A stretch of DNA of 64,000 bases from an uncultured Acetobacteraceae bacterium (lineage in GTDB: Bacteria > Pseudomonadota > Alphaproteobacteria > Acetobacterales > Acetobacteraceae), in the NCBI GenBank assembly GCA_903877125.1, contig CAIRCM010000139.1, positions 1 through 64,000 of the forward strand, read 5' to 3'. The notes under the pieces were generated by a model. It was given only the letters and a program-made list of their open reading frames with translations, made no database searches and was not told the DNA's origin. The translations under genes and the position numbers were made by a program. Positions 17,065 through 25,834 of this stretch are shown here, piece after piece (within the stretch, counting starts at the first letter, position 1; every line of letters starts with the position of its first letter).

Positions 17065-17234
17065 AAGCTCTTTTTCCTCTGGCCGCGGGTTTGGCCGCCT
17101 ATGCGGCGTGGCGCTGGCTGCCGATGGTGTTGGCGCCGCTGGGGCTGGACGAGTTTTTGTTTGTTGGACGGTTTTGCGCGGTCGTGGGCGTGCTAACGGC
17201 GGCGGAAACGATTTTCCAGAAGGTGCAACGATGA
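17061..17234 (+). CDS. Very small membrane protein, 57 aa
   Basis: A GTG-started 57-residue protein with hydrophobic stretches (LFPLAAGLAAYAAWRWL, then LFVGRFCAVVGVLTAAETI) and a basic tail. It overlaps the preceding stop (GTGA) and the following start (ATGA). Coding is supported by this coupling rather than by similarity. Function unknown; presumably membrane-bound with the rest of the operon. Confidence 0.6.
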   Translation: MKALFPLAAGLAAYAAWRWLPMVLAPLGLDEFLFVGRFCAVVGVLTAAETIFQKVQR

Positions 17235-18142
17235 TCGACGCGGACGAGGATTTCGACGGCACCTGGCCGTTCAGGCCGCATTTCTGCGAAGCCGCCGGCT
17301 TCCGCCAACATTACATCGACGAAGGGGCCGGCCGCCCGATCGTGCTGCTGCATGGGCAGCCAACCTGGGGCTATATCTGGCGGCGCTTCGTGGCACCGCT
17401 GGCGAAGACTCATCGGGTGATCGTGCCGGATCACATGGGGTTCGGCAAAAGCGAAACGCCCGACCGGACGTATACGTTACGCACACACGTCGAGAACCTG
17501 ACGGCGCTGATCGACAGTCTGGACCTGCGTGACATCACTCTCGTCATGCAGGACTGGGGCGGGCCGATCGGCATCGGCTACGCCGTGCGACATGCCGAGC
17601 GGATGCACAGCTTCGTTTTGATGAACACGGTGTTTGGCTATGGCGCCGCCGGGCGCCGCGACCTGCCCAACCCGCTGGAGACCCCGTGGTTCCGCTGGAT
17701 CCGCGATGGTCTGGAAAGCGGCCGCACCGAAGCGGTGTTGTCGCAGCTCGGGTCGACCATTCTTTCGGTGATGCAGATCGTCGGGTTGGAGCGACTGGAT
17801 CGTGTCGATCCCACGTTCATTCGTGCCTACGCGGCGCCGTTCGCCACGCCGGCCGAATGCCGCGGCGCGATTGATTTTCCGTTGGACCTCGCGCTCGGCC
17901 GCATCCGCGATTTCGTGCGGGAGGGGGTGGCGGGCGTGCCGTCGTTACGCGGCAGACCGGCGATCATGATCGAGGGGATGCTTGACCGAGCGATTCCGGC
18001 GGCACTGGCGATCGCGGATTTCAAGGGGATTTGGCCGGATGCGCCGGTGGTCGAGGTGCCGGGGGCCGGGCACTACATTCAGGAGGACGCGCCCGATGTT
18101 GTGGTGCCGGTGTTGCAGGGCTTTCTTGGCGTAGTCGGCTGA
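17231..18142 (+). CDS. Haloalkane-dehalogenase-like alpha/beta hydrolase
   Basis: A 303-residue hydrolase of the haloalkane dehalogenase group, which displaces halide from alkyl halides by an Asp nucleophile. The oxyanion segment is HGQPTWGYIW (residues 41-50), and the nucleophile elbow is QDWGG with Asp108, whose neighbour Trp109 is the usual halide-binding residue. The base is His in GAGHYIQED. Many relatives act on other substrates, so dehalogenation is not proven. It starts inside an ATGA overlap and closes the coupled membrane/Rieske operon, an unusual setting for this family. Confidence 0.82.
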   Translation: MIDADEDFDGTWPFRPHFCEAAGFRQHYIDEGAGRPIVLLHGQPTWGYIWRRFVAPLAKTHRVIVPDHMGFGKSETPDRTYTLRTHVENLTALIDSLDLRDITLVMQDWGGPIGIGYAVRHAERMHSFVLMNTVFGYGAAGRRDLPNPLETPWFRWIRDGLESGRTEAVLSQLGSTILSVMQIVGLERLDRVDPTFIRAYAAPFATPAECRGAIDFPLDLALGRIRDFVREGVAGVPSLRGRPAIMIEGMLDRAIPAALAIADFKGIWPDAPVVEVPGAGHYIQEDAPDVVVPVLQGFLGVVG

Positions 18143-18339
18143 CAGGTAATGATCCTCGACGACGCCAAAAAATTATCGCTTCGCGGCGCAATTCCCTCAA
18201 CGCGTCAGGGCCGGGCTCGTTCGGACGCGCCCACGCGGATGCCCGGATGGCGCCTTTCGACGACATTGATCGGCGCAGGGTTACCCTGATTCGATGCGGT
18301 AGTTTGCCATGGACATGCACCACGCGCCAGCCAGTGACT

Positions 18340-19125
18340 TCAATCGGCGCGTGAGTCTGCGTTCGCGGGCTTATTGCGGTTTTTCGAGGTCCGCAGTCTC
18401 AGGAAAGCGAGGCTGGCGAGGCCTAACCCCAGGACAGGGATAGAAGCCGGTTCCGGCGTGGAGATCGCCAGATGGTCGAATAACAGATAGTCGGCGCCTG
18501 AAACCGAGGATATGTTTTCAAATCCGACGGAAGTGATCTGGGTTACACCGGTCGCTGTGACAACGAGGTAGGCGTTCCGGGTCACTCCAGGAGTCCAATT
18601 GACCCCCGCCAATGTCTCGAGGACCCCCATATCGACACCGTTCACAAATAGTTCGTGATTCGTGAGGGGGAACAGAGGGGAGTTCAAGGATTGAAAATTC
18701 GACAGCCCGATCCCAAACAATGTGGTACCCGGCGCATAGTTGAAGGTCGTCGAACTGGCAATCGCGCCCCCCTGAGTGCAAGCGTTGCCGACGAGGTTGC
18801 TGACCTCGTTCACGCCATCCCAAGCCTGATTCGCAAGTGTAGTATCGCAATTGTTTCCATTGAAGAGATTGGGAAGCGATGTCCAGGTTGTCGTTGTAAC
18901 CCCGACGCCCCCGCTCAGAGTAATCGATAAACCGGGTGTTAAAGCGGGTGACTCGAAACTGTCGATCGTGGCCTGCGAAATCCCGAGGGCTGCATTCATC
19001 GCCGCGGTATTGGCGGTGTAAGTTGAGGAAGAATAGAAGTTCAGCATTACGGACGCTTGTGCTGGATTATGCAAGCCGGCGCCTAGCGCCAGTCCGGTTA
19101 TCGCTAAAGAGTGCAGAAAGCGCAT
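18340..19125 (-). CDS. PEP-CTERM sorting domain protein
   Basis: A 261-residue secreted protein. An N-terminal signal peptide (MRFLHSLAITGLALGAG) is followed by a Ser/Thr/Asn-rich body. The C-terminus is the PEP-CTERM signal: TPEPASIPVLGLGLASLAFL then a basic cluster. Such proteins are processed by exosortase (EpsH/XrtA), which is not in this window. The body has low GC and an adhesin-like, beta-rich composition unlike its neighbours. It is monocistronic and divergent from the hydrolase at 19551. PEP-CTERM proteins are usually tied to exopolysaccharide. Confidence 0.85.
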   Translation of the reverse strand: MRFLHSLAITGLALGAGLHNPAQASVMLNFYSSSTYTANTAAMNAALGISQATIDSFESPALTPGLSITLSGGVGVTTTTWTSLPNLFNGNNCDTTLANQAWDGVNEVSNLVGNACTQGGAIASSTTFNYAPGTTLFGIGLSNFQSLNSPLFPLTNHELFVNGVDMGVLETLAGVNWTPGVTRNAYLVVTATGVTQITSVGFENISSVSGADYLLFDHLAISTPEPASIPVLGLGLASLAFLRLRTSKNRNKPANADSRAD

Positions 19126-19550
19126 TACTCGATCCTCTTTATGGTGTGAGAAGACGTTATCGTAATTGCGTCCGATATGTTACGACAGAGTATGCATGTC
19201 AGTCATGTTTCATGTGCCTGTAGTCATATTCGGGAAAATTATATCAACTGTACGGTCGCCATGCCAATGCAAGACCGCCCTTCGAACCATTGGAGCGGCG
19301 GCGCCTAGCACTGCTGTCGTTCGCACCGCGTGGCGTTAGGAAGTCCGGTCGCCCGGCGGTGTCCATGGATCGTCGACCCCGCGGCGGGCGCAGGCCGAGG
19401 ACGTCAGTCAGGCCGTGGACGCATTCCGGGCCCCAGCTGTCCGCCGCGCATGACTCGCTTGGTACGCGCTGCCGGTCTATGCTCCCTCCGGGTTCCCAGC
19501 GTACGTGGGAGGTCGCGTTGCCAACGAGCAACCTCGAAGGGAGTGTTCCA
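19126..19550. other. Intergenic region of 425 bp, divergent promoters
   Basis: The region lies between the PEP-CTERM gene (minus) and an esterase (plus). The half nearest the PEP-CTERM gene is AT-rich and probably holds its promoter. Reading frames exist across the rest on both strands, but they show no family features and have basic, Arg-rich translations typical of non-coding frames. No sigma-54 (-24/-12) element was found by eye. Confidence 0.5.
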
Positions 19551-20399
19551 ATGCCTAGCTACGCCTTCACTACCGAAGACATCGAATACATCCGCCACGA
19601 CGACAAGCCGGTCATGCTGCGGGTGTACCGGCCCACCGGGGATGGGCCGTTTCCGATGGTCGCCGATCTGCACGGTGGCGCCTGGAGCCGGAGCGATCTG
19701 TCCGACTGCGACGCGCGTGACCGGGTTCTGGCGGCGAGCGGCCTGGTCGTCGCGGCGATGAATTTCCGGCACGGAAACGATGGCTATCTGAACTGCCTGT
19801 CCGACATCAACTACGGCATCCGCTGGTTGAAGGCGAATGCCTCCCGGTTCGGTGGCGATCCGTCGCGGTTCGGCCTTTCCGGCACGTCCTCGGGCGGGCA
19901 TTTGGCGATGCTGTCGTCGATGCGTCCGCATGACTCGCTCTACAAATCCATTCCACTGCCGGCTGGCCTGCCCGCCACCGATGCCTCGGCCAAGGCGATC
20001 GTGATGCAATGGCCGGTGATCAACCCGATCTCCCGTTACAATCACGCACGCCGTCTGCGCGACAGCGCCAACCCGCCGGCCTGGATCGGGGATATCCCGG
20101 AACGGCAGGAAGGCTTCTGGGGCGGCGAGGCCGGGATGCGCGAGGGCAACCCGATGCTGATGCTGGAAAAGGGCGAAAAGGTCGAAATGCCGCCGACCCT
20201 TTGGATTCAGGGCCAACCGGACCAGACCCACGACTACCGCGATCCGGAATCGCCGGTCGAACTGAACGAGCCGCTGCGGTTCGCGCATAACTATCGCAAG
20301 GCCGGCGGGTTTATCGAAACGTTATACATCGATAACGCCACCAAGGTGTCGGACCTGTCGCACAACCCGACGGCGGCGTTCTTCCATCGCTTCCTCTGA
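19551..20399 (+). CDS. Alpha/beta hydrolase (esterase/lipase type)
   Basis: A 282-residue esterase-like hydrolase. The oxyanion motif is DLHGGAWS near residue 41, and the nucleophile elbow is GTSSGGHLAM with Ser near residue 108. The start at 19551 has AAGGGAG eight bases upstream; the longer open frame upstream lacks family features. It is followed after 67 bp by a second, unrelated HSL-type esterase and then an enoyl-CoA hydratase gene, so an ester or CoA-ester degradation pathway is possible. Substrate unknown. Confidence 0.83.
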   Translation: MPSYAFTTEDIEYIRHDDKPVMLRVYRPTGDGPFPMVADLHGGAWSRSDLSDCDARDRVLAASGLVVAAMNFRHGNDGYLNCLSDINYGIRWLKANASRFGGDPSRFGLSGTSSGGHLAMLSSMRPHDSLYKSIPLPAGLPATDASAKAIVMQWPVINPISRYNHARRLRDSANPPAWIGDIPERQEGFWGGEAGMREGNPMLMLEKGEKVEMPPTLWIQGQPDQTHDYRDPESPVELNEPLRFAHNYRKAGGFIETLYIDNATKVSDLSHNPTAAFFHRFL

Positions 20400-20411
20400 T
20401 CGGTCCGCCAA

Positions 20412-20438
20412 CCCGTCCCGGTTCCATACCGGGACGGG
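20412..20438 (+). terminator. Intercistronic hairpin
   Basis: CCCGTCCCGGT pairs perfectly with ACCGGGACGGG (11 bp) around a TCCAT loop, 13 bp past the esterase stop. There is no U-tract. It may be an mRNA-stability or partial termination element between the two esterase genes. Confidence 0.5.
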
Positions 20439-20466
20439 CACCCAACACGACGAACAAGGCAACGAC

Positions 20467-21396
20467 ATGAAACTCGACCCGGATGTGATCGGCCTTTTGG
20501 ACATGATCAAGCGCGCGGGACGGCCGGCGCTCGACAGTCTGCCTCCGCCCGAGGCGCGTGTCGCCTTTGCCGCCGGGCGGCCCGTGCTGCAGCCCGATCC
20601 GGCCGAGGTCGCGTCGGTCCGGGATTTTACCATCCCCGGCGACATCCCGGTTCGCTTCTATCGTGCCATCGGCACCGATACCGACGCCAAGCTGCCTTGT
20701 GTCGTTTACTATCACGGTGGCGGCTGGGTGTTGGGCGATCTCGATTCGCACGACGTGCTGTGCCGGCGGATCGCCAACGATGCCGGCTGCGCGGTGCTGT
20801 CGGTGCATTACCGTCTGGCACCGGAACACAAATTTCCCGCCGCCTATGACGATGCCGTCGCGGCCATGACATTCGCATTCGAACATCCCGACCGTCTGAG
20901 CATCGATCCGACGAAGATCGCGGTAGCCGGCGACAGCGCGGGCGGCAACCTCGCCGCCGCCGCCGCACTGACCGCACGGGATATGGGTCTGACGCTGACC
21001 AATCAGGTGCTGATCTATCCGGTCACCGACCTCGGGATGGGTACGGGATCGTATCACCGCGTCACCGACGGTTTTCCGCTCGTCGCCCGCACCATGGAAT
21101 GGTTCATCGATCACTACCTGCGTTCGGAGAGCGACAAATACAATTGGCGGGCGTCCCCCCTGCGGGCCGCGACGCTGGCGGGAACAGCCCCAGCGGTGGT
21201 CGTGATCGCGGCACACGATCCGCTATGCGACGAAGGCCTCGCCTACGCGAAACGGCTGGAAGCCGAGGGCGTGCTGGTCGACAGCCTTTATTTCAGTGGC
21301 CAGCTGCACGGCTTCATCTCGATGGGCAAATTGCTCCGCGCGTCCGATACCGCCATCCGGACGATCGCCAATTCCCTGCGCCAAAGCTGGAGCTGA
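20467..21396 (+). CDS. HSL-family alpha/beta hydrolase (carboxylesterase)
   Basis: A 309-residue esterase of the hormone-sensitive-lipase family. The marks are the HGGGW oxyanion motif (VVYYHGGGWVLGD) and the nucleophile motif GDSAGGNLAAA with Ser near residue 159. The Asp of AAHDPLCDEG and the His of QLHGFISM complete the triad. It is full length and cytoplasmic, with no signal peptide. It is followed four bases later by the enoyl-CoA hydratase gene, so the two are probably co-translated. Confidence 0.9.
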   Translation: MKLDPDVIGLLDMIKRAGRPALDSLPPPEARVAFAAGRPVLQPDPAEVASVRDFTIPGDIPVRFYRAIGTDTDAKLPCVVYYHGGGWVLGDLDSHDVLCRRIANDAGCAVLSVHYRLAPEHKFPAAYDDAVAAMTFAFEHPDRLSIDPTKIAVAGDSAGGNLAAAAALTARDMGLTLTNQVLIYPVTDLGMGTGSYHRVTDGFPLVARTMEWFIDHYLRSESDKYNWRASPLRAATLAGTAPAVVVIAAHDPLCDEGLAYAKRLEAEGVLVDSLYFSGQLHGFISMGKLLRASDTAIRTIANSLRQSWS

Positions 21397-21400
21397 TCGC

Positions 21401-22318
21401 GTGCCCCTGACCTACGAAAAGCGCGACGGCGTCGCCTATATCACGCTGAACAATCCGGCGAAGGCGAACATCCTGGACAAGCGGATGTCGGACGACATCT
21501 CGGCGGCGTGGATCGACCTGTGGGAAGACCGGCACATCCGGTGCGCGATCCTGACCGGGGCCGGCGACAAGCATTTTTGCGGCGGACACAACCTCGCCCC
21601 GCGCCCAGGCGTGACCGAGGAGGAGCGCGAGTACCTCCGCACCCAACGTATCTACTGGCCGCTCGCCGGGACAGTGCACGGACAGAAAACCGGGGTCGAC
21701 GGCCGCATGGGGGATCATTACCCGCGCGTGTTCAAACCGGTCATCGCCGCGGTGAATGGTTGGGCCGCCGGGGCGGGGATGTATATCCTGCTTTCCTCGA
21801 CCGACATCCGCATCGCCAGCGCGGAGAATGCCCGTTTCAAATTCGGCCTGACGACGCAAGGCTGGGTCGGTAACGGACCTGGGGCGGCGCTGCTGACGAA
21901 ACAACTCCGCTACGCCGACGCGATGAAAATCCTGCTCACGGATTTGCCGTTCGACGCGGCGGAGGCCTTGCGGGTCGGCTTGGTCAACGAAGTCGTCCCA
22001 CATGCCGATCTGATGGCTCGGGCGGAAACATTGGCTCGGCATATCGTGGACCTGCCGCCGCTGGCGACGCGCATGATGAAGGAGTTCGTGGTCCGGTTCG
22101 GGGATCTGCCGACCGATCAGGCCTGGCATGTGCAGAACCTGATGAACCACCTGCTGATCCAGACCACCACGGACGGCGAAGAGGGCCGGCGCGCATTCAA
22201 CGCCAAGGAAAAGCCGAAATTCACCGGAACGTTGCGGCGGCGCGGCAAGGGCTGGGAGGAACCGACCGAGGAGCAGGCTAAGCGCCTGGATGAAATCTAT
22301 CGCAGCGGAGAATTCTGA
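21401..22318 (+). CDS. Enoyl-CoA hydratase/isomerase family protein
   Basis: A 305-residue crotonase-fold protein. Marks are YITLNNPAKANILDKRM, the oxyanion residues in HFCGGHNLAP and VIAAVNGWAAGAGM, and GLVNEVVP. The usual catalytic Glu region reads FGLTTQGWVGNGPGAAL, so the hydratase Glu pair cannot be confirmed; hydratase, isomerase or hydrolase activity is possible. The start is GTG at 21401, with GGAG eight bases upstream, four bases after the esterase gene. The C-terminal extension (KFTGTLRRRGKGWEEP) is longer than in FadB-type hydratases. It is two bases from the Tae1-like gene. Confidence 0.85.
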   Translation: MPLTYEKRDGVAYITLNNPAKANILDKRMSDDISAAWIDLWEDRHIRCAILTGAGDKHFCGGHNLAPRPGVTEEEREYLRTQRIYWPLAGTVHGQKTGVDGRMGDHYPRVFKPVIAAVNGWAAGAGMYILLSSTDIRIASAENARFKFGLTTQGWVGNGPGAALLTKQLRYADAMKILLTDLPFDAAEALRVGLVNEVVPHADLMARAETLARHIVDLPPLATRMMKEFVVRFGDLPTDQAWHVQNLMNHLLIQTTTDGEEGRRAFNAKEKPKFTGTLRRRGKGWEEPTEEQAKRLDEIYRSGEF

Positions 22319-22320
22319 TC

Positions 22321-22746
22321 ATGCCGAGTGTCCTTGAAGCGTGCGAAGCCAACTATCAGGCCCATATCGGGGATTGCAGCGGGTTCGCCGATGCGGTCGC
22401 CAAGGCAGTCGGGGTGAACCTGACCGGCAACGCCGACACGATCACCGACACGTTGCGTTCGGGTGCCGACGGTTGGACAACGCTGACCGACGGTGCCGCG
22501 GCCGCCGCGGCGGCTGGCGAGGGCAAGCTGGTGATCGGCGGCCTGAAGGGATCCGAACAGGCCAATCCCGACCCGCATGGGCATGTCGTCGTGGTGGTCC
22601 CCGGCCCGCTGAACCGCGGCAAATATCCCACCGCGTGGTGGGGCAGCCTGGGCGGAAGCCCCGCGAAGAACCAGACCATCAACTGGGCCTGGACCGAAGC
22701 TGACCGCGACAAGGTCAGCTACGCCGCACACGACACGGCCGCCTGA
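22321..22746 (+). CDS. Tae1 (Tse1)-like peptidoglycan amidase, orphan
   Basis: A 141-residue protein with the NlpC/P60 Cys-His layout: Cys19 in GDCSGF and His88 in HGHVVVVV. From memory it follows Pseudomonas Tse1/Tae1, a type VI effector that cuts the D-Glu-mDAP bond. Both share CSGF, a W-T-x-L segment, LVIxGLKG, GHVxVV, GPLxRxKYP, a WGS/CGS-like element and a WxxxDRDxxxY end. There is no signal peptide, as in type VI effectors. No immunity gene or type VI component lies nearby; upstream is the enoyl-CoA hydratase (two bases away) and downstream is fkbH on the other strand. GGAGA precedes the ATG. The role could be antibacterial or cell-wall remodelling. Confidence 0.72.
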   Translation: MPSVLEACEANYQAHIGDCSGFADAVAKAVGVNLTGNADTITDTLRSGADGWTTLTDGAAAAAAAGEGKLVIGGLKGSEQANPDPHGHVVVVVPGPLNRGKYPTAWWGSLGGSPAKNQTINWAWTEADRDKVSYAAHDTAA

Positions 22747-22747
22747 A

Positions 22748-24556
22748 TCACTCTCCGACGATATAGGTCACCAGATCCTCGGCCGCATCGCCGATCGTGC
22801 GCTCGTACAGCCCGTCCTCCCGTTCGGAGAAACCCAGGCGCGGATAAAGATCGGCGACCACGTCGTTCTTTGCCGTCGCCTGATATTCGCCGACCAGCCG
22901 GTTGGCCCCCATTCCCGCGGCGATATCGATCAGCCCCTTGAGCATGAACGGCTCCGCCGAGCGCGAGAAAATTCGGCAACTCATCAGCCAACTGTCGATG
23001 CGCATCGCGTCGTCTTCGCGGAATGCGACCAGCGTCGAGGTCAGACCATGGTCGCCGAACCGGTCGGCGAGACGGAACGCCAGCACGACGGCATCGTTTC
23101 GGTCCATGAAGCTTCGGATTTGCGCTTCGCTGTATCGCCGGGTGGTCACGTTGAACTGGTTGGTTTTCAACTCCAACTGCGCAACCCGCGCGATATCGGT
23201 TTCCTCCGGCCGGTATAGCCGCCCCTTCATCTCCAGCCCGGCGAGATAGGCACCGATATCCGTGGCCTCGGCCTGTTCGGCGAGGGCCGCGGCCCGAGCG
23301 GTATAGGCTTGCGCGCGGCCAAGGTCCTCGGAGGTATAGGCCTGCATGTCGAACCAGTGGCCGGCATCGAACAGATCGATGAACGAGGCCGGATCGGTGC
23401 CCATGTGCACCACCGCGACCTCCGGCAGTTCCTGCCGCACCAGCTCACATTCCGCCGGATTGTCGTCGCAAAAGACGAAACTGTCGATTCCGACGTTCAA
23501 CGTCTGCGCGATCCGCCTCAGTCCGCCGGCCTTGTCGGACCAGGAACACTCGAACGCGGCGAAATCCTCTCGCCGCAGCACCGCGTTCGGATGCGCGAAC
23601 CCGGTCGCCGCGATTGCCGGATCGTTCTTCGAGCACACCGCGAGGATCACCCCCCGCTCGCGCAGCCCTTTGATATAGCGCTGCCAGTCCTCGAAGGCCT
23701 CTCCGGCTGGGGAGGCCGCTCCGAGCTTTATCCCTCCGACCCCATCGTCGCCGATGACCCCGCCCCAGAGCGTGTTGTCGAGGTCGAGCACCAGCACTTT
23801 CTTGGCCCGCGCATTGGCGGCCCGCCACGCAGCCTGGAAGGCGGGTAAATAATCCGGCAGCCAGCGCTGATCGTGCTCCAGCTTCGCGGAATGATAGAAT
23901 TTCGCGGGCGAGAACCGGCTGGCGCCAATTTTTGTCGCCAGCGCCTCCATGTCGATCCATGTTACAAGCCCCGAACCGGCTTCGATCAGGCGCTCGTTCA
24001 ACCGGCGTATCTGGTTGGCCGGCGAGGCGGCCGCGGCGCGTTCCGCCACGCCGCGATAACGGTGCGGTGGCGGCACCATAAGATGCTGAACGATTTTTAC
24101 GCCGGCGGCGGCGAGCCTGCCCCAAAGACCGCGGAACAGCGCGACCTTGGCCTCCAGCGCGCTTTCCACCTCGGCTGCGGGGCAGCCGATCGGGAGGTCG
24201 GTGACCATGTCGCGCCAATGGGTCGCGACGACCACGAGTTCGGGTTTGAAGGCATGAAGGGCGGAGCCGGGATCAAGCACTTCCTGCACATACGCACCGA
24301 ACGGCGCCTGGTAGACGACCGGGAAAACGCCCTCCCGCAGTATCCCGCAGGCCACGGCGCGGCGCAGATAGTCGATGGTGAGCGCGCCCAGCCCCGCCAC
24401 GCGTTGTGTCGGCATGCCATCGGGCAGCATCTCGGCGGTGGTTTCTTCGATATGATCGCCCACCTGGAATATCGTCGGCAATGTCGGGGCTTTGCCACCG
24501 AAGCCTTGCCGTAGCGCCGTGAGGAACGCGGCTGGGGTCGTCGGGCGGTCGAGCAT
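22748..24556 (-). CDS. FkbH-like HAD-IIIC family protein
   Basis: A 602-residue FkbH-type protein. FkbH enzymes load a glyceryl unit from 1,3-bisphosphoglycerate onto an acyl carrier protein. The HAD core has LVLDLDNTLWGGV (catalytic Asp pair) near residue 260, the Lys region CSKNDP and the metal region FVFCDDNPAE. The N-terminal quarter is a GDSL/SGNH-like region, and the C-terminal part (about 440-602) is GNAT-like, ending in LADRFGDHGLTST and YPRLGFSERE. The start at 24556 has AGGGGG five bases upstream. A single ACP gene lies 1.3 kb away on the same strand. Confidence 0.88.
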   Translation of the reverse strand: MLDRPTTPAAFLTALRQGFGGKAPTLPTIFQVGDHIEETTAEMLPDGMPTQRVAGLGALTIDYLRRAVACGILREGVFPVVYQAPFGAYVQEVLDPGSALHAFKPELVVVATHWRDMVTDLPIGCPAAEVESALEAKVALFRGLWGRLAAAGVKIVQHLMVPPPHRYRGVAERAAAASPANQIRRLNERLIEAGSGLVTWIDMEALATKIGASRFSPAKFYHSAKLEHDQRWLPDYLPAFQAAWRAANARAKKVLVLDLDNTLWGGVIGDDGVGGIKLGAASPAGEAFEDWQRYIKGLRERGVILAVCSKNDPAIAATGFAHPNAVLRREDFAAFECSWSDKAGGLRRIAQTLNVGIDSFVFCDDNPAECELVRQELPEVAVVHMGTDPASFIDLFDAGHWFDMQAYTSEDLGRAQAYTARAAALAEQAEATDIGAYLAGLEMKGRLYRPEETDIARVAQLELKTNQFNVTTRRYSEAQIRSFMDRNDAVVLAFRLADRFGDHGLTSTLVAFREDDAMRIDSWLMSCRIFSRSAEPFMLKGLIDIAAGMGANRLVGEYQATAKNDVVADLYPRLGFSEREDGLYERTIGDAAEDLVTYIVGE

Positions 24557-24660
24557 CGGGGTCCCCCTCTTTGTGCTGTGCGGCACGCGAATGATAGCGG
24601 ATCGCGCCTCTGGCGCTATCGCATTGTGATCCCGACGGACGCCGGTTTATACCATTGGGC

Positions 24661-25806
24661 ATGAACGAGATGTTGGGACACCCCACCGCCGACGACCGCA
24701 TAAGCGATCGCGACCTGGCGCTGCAATTCGAGAGCCTGGGCGATAATTGCGAGCTGGGGCTCGTGCAACGAAAGGTCGGTGCCGAACCCCTGGGGCTGTT
24801 CCGCTTCGCCGGCGCACCACTGCGCCACGTTCTGCGCGCCATGGACGCCCGGTTCGCGGGCATGGCCGACCCCGAATACATCCGGCTGCAGCCGGAAAAC
24901 GGGGAGTTCATGGTTCGGCTGACAAAATACGATTTCATCTATCATGCCGATGTGAAAATTGGCGAGGCGGATCCGGAAACCGTGCACCGCCAGCAGGTCC
25001 GGACCGTGGGTTTCCTGGTCGGCAAGCTTGTCGCCGACCTCGAAGCGGCCGAGAAAATCGTCGTGTTCCGCCAGAACGAGCCGCTTTCTGCCATAGACCT
25101 CGTCGATCTGCGCCTCGCGCTGGCGAAATTCGGTCCGAACACGTTGCTTTGGGTTACGGAAGCCTGCGCGGGCCATCCGCCTGGCAGCGTCGACGTGATC
25201 GACCACCGGTTCATGGTCGGTTACGTCCCGCGACTGGCGGCCCGCGAGAACGTCCCGGATTTCGACTTCACACCCTGGATGACTGTCCTGCGCCGAGCCT
25301 GGACGCTTTGCCCAGCGCGGCATGCCACGACGGCGGTCACTGAAATACCGCATTCACCCGAGGACCCCGCCGCCAGCCGTATCGATCTCGTCTTCGGCCG
25401 GGACGGGAACGCCGGCAACCACGCGGGCTTCGGCTGGTCCGCGCCGGAGGACGGTTTCATGTGGTCGATCGACGACCGCAGCCATCTGGTGTTCGATGCG
25501 CCGGCTGGCGCCAGCGACTATTGGCTGGAAATGGACGTCGTGCCGTTCGTTGCCCCGCCGGCGGTGCCGCAGCAGACTCTCGCGGTCACGATAAACGGCA
25601 CGCAAGTGCACCGGTTCGTCCCCCTGGAACGTGGCGTCGTTGGATGCACGGTGCCCGGCCACCTGATACGGGGGCAGCCGAAGGTCGATATCCTATTGGA
25701 ACACCCGCATGCCGCCAGTCCCAGCCAGGTTTCCGGCGAGCAGGACGATCGGCGGTTGGCGATCGCGTTCCTGCGGTTGTCGCTGGTCCGCGCCGATATG
25801 GGGTGA
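24661..25806 (+). CDS. Hypothetical protein with LGDNCELG motif
   Basis: A 381-residue protein of unknown function. The N-terminal half opens with FESLGDNCELGLVQRK then EPLGLFRFAG, a motif I recall from uncharacterised proteins encoded near glycosyltransferases. The C-terminal half (about 240-381) looks beta-rich (WLEMDVVPFV, then LAVTINGTQVHRF), like a jelly-roll or carbohydrate-binding domain. No signal peptide or membrane segment is seen. The ATG at 24661 is taken rather than a TTG six bases before. It is located between fkbH and the ACP gene but on the opposite strand, so a link with glyceryl-ACP chemistry is only suggested. Confidence 0.7.
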   Translation: MNEMLGHPTADDRISDRDLALQFESLGDNCELGLVQRKVGAEPLGLFRFAGAPLRHVLRAMDARFAGMADPEYIRLQPENGEFMVRLTKYDFIYHADVKIGEADPETVHRQQVRTVGFLVGKLVADLEAAEKIVVFRQNEPLSAIDLVDLRLALAKFGPNTLLWVTEACAGHPPGSVDVIDHRFMVGYVPRLAARENVPDFDFTPWMTVLRRAWTLCPARHATTAVTEIPHSPEDPAASRIDLVFGRDGNAGNHAGFGWSAPEDGFMWSIDDRSHLVFDAPAGASDYWLEMDVVPFVAPPAVPQQTLAVTINGTQVHRFVPLERGVVGCTVPGHLIRGQPKVDILLEHPHAASPSQVSGEQDDRRLAIAFLRLSLVRADMG

Positions 25807-25834
25807 GTGGGATGTGTTCCGAACCAGCCGCCTA

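Noticed and set aside
19290-19550. Long N-terminal extension of the esterase at 19551
   Set aside because: The added translation is Arg/Ser-rich without family features, and a good ribosome-binding site (AAGGGAG) precedes the ATG at 19551.
22321-22746. A complete type VI secretion or immunity pair at the Tae1-like gene
   Set aside because: Neighbouring genes are an enoyl-CoA hydratase and fkbH; no Hcp, VgrG, PAAR or Tai1-like gene is visible.
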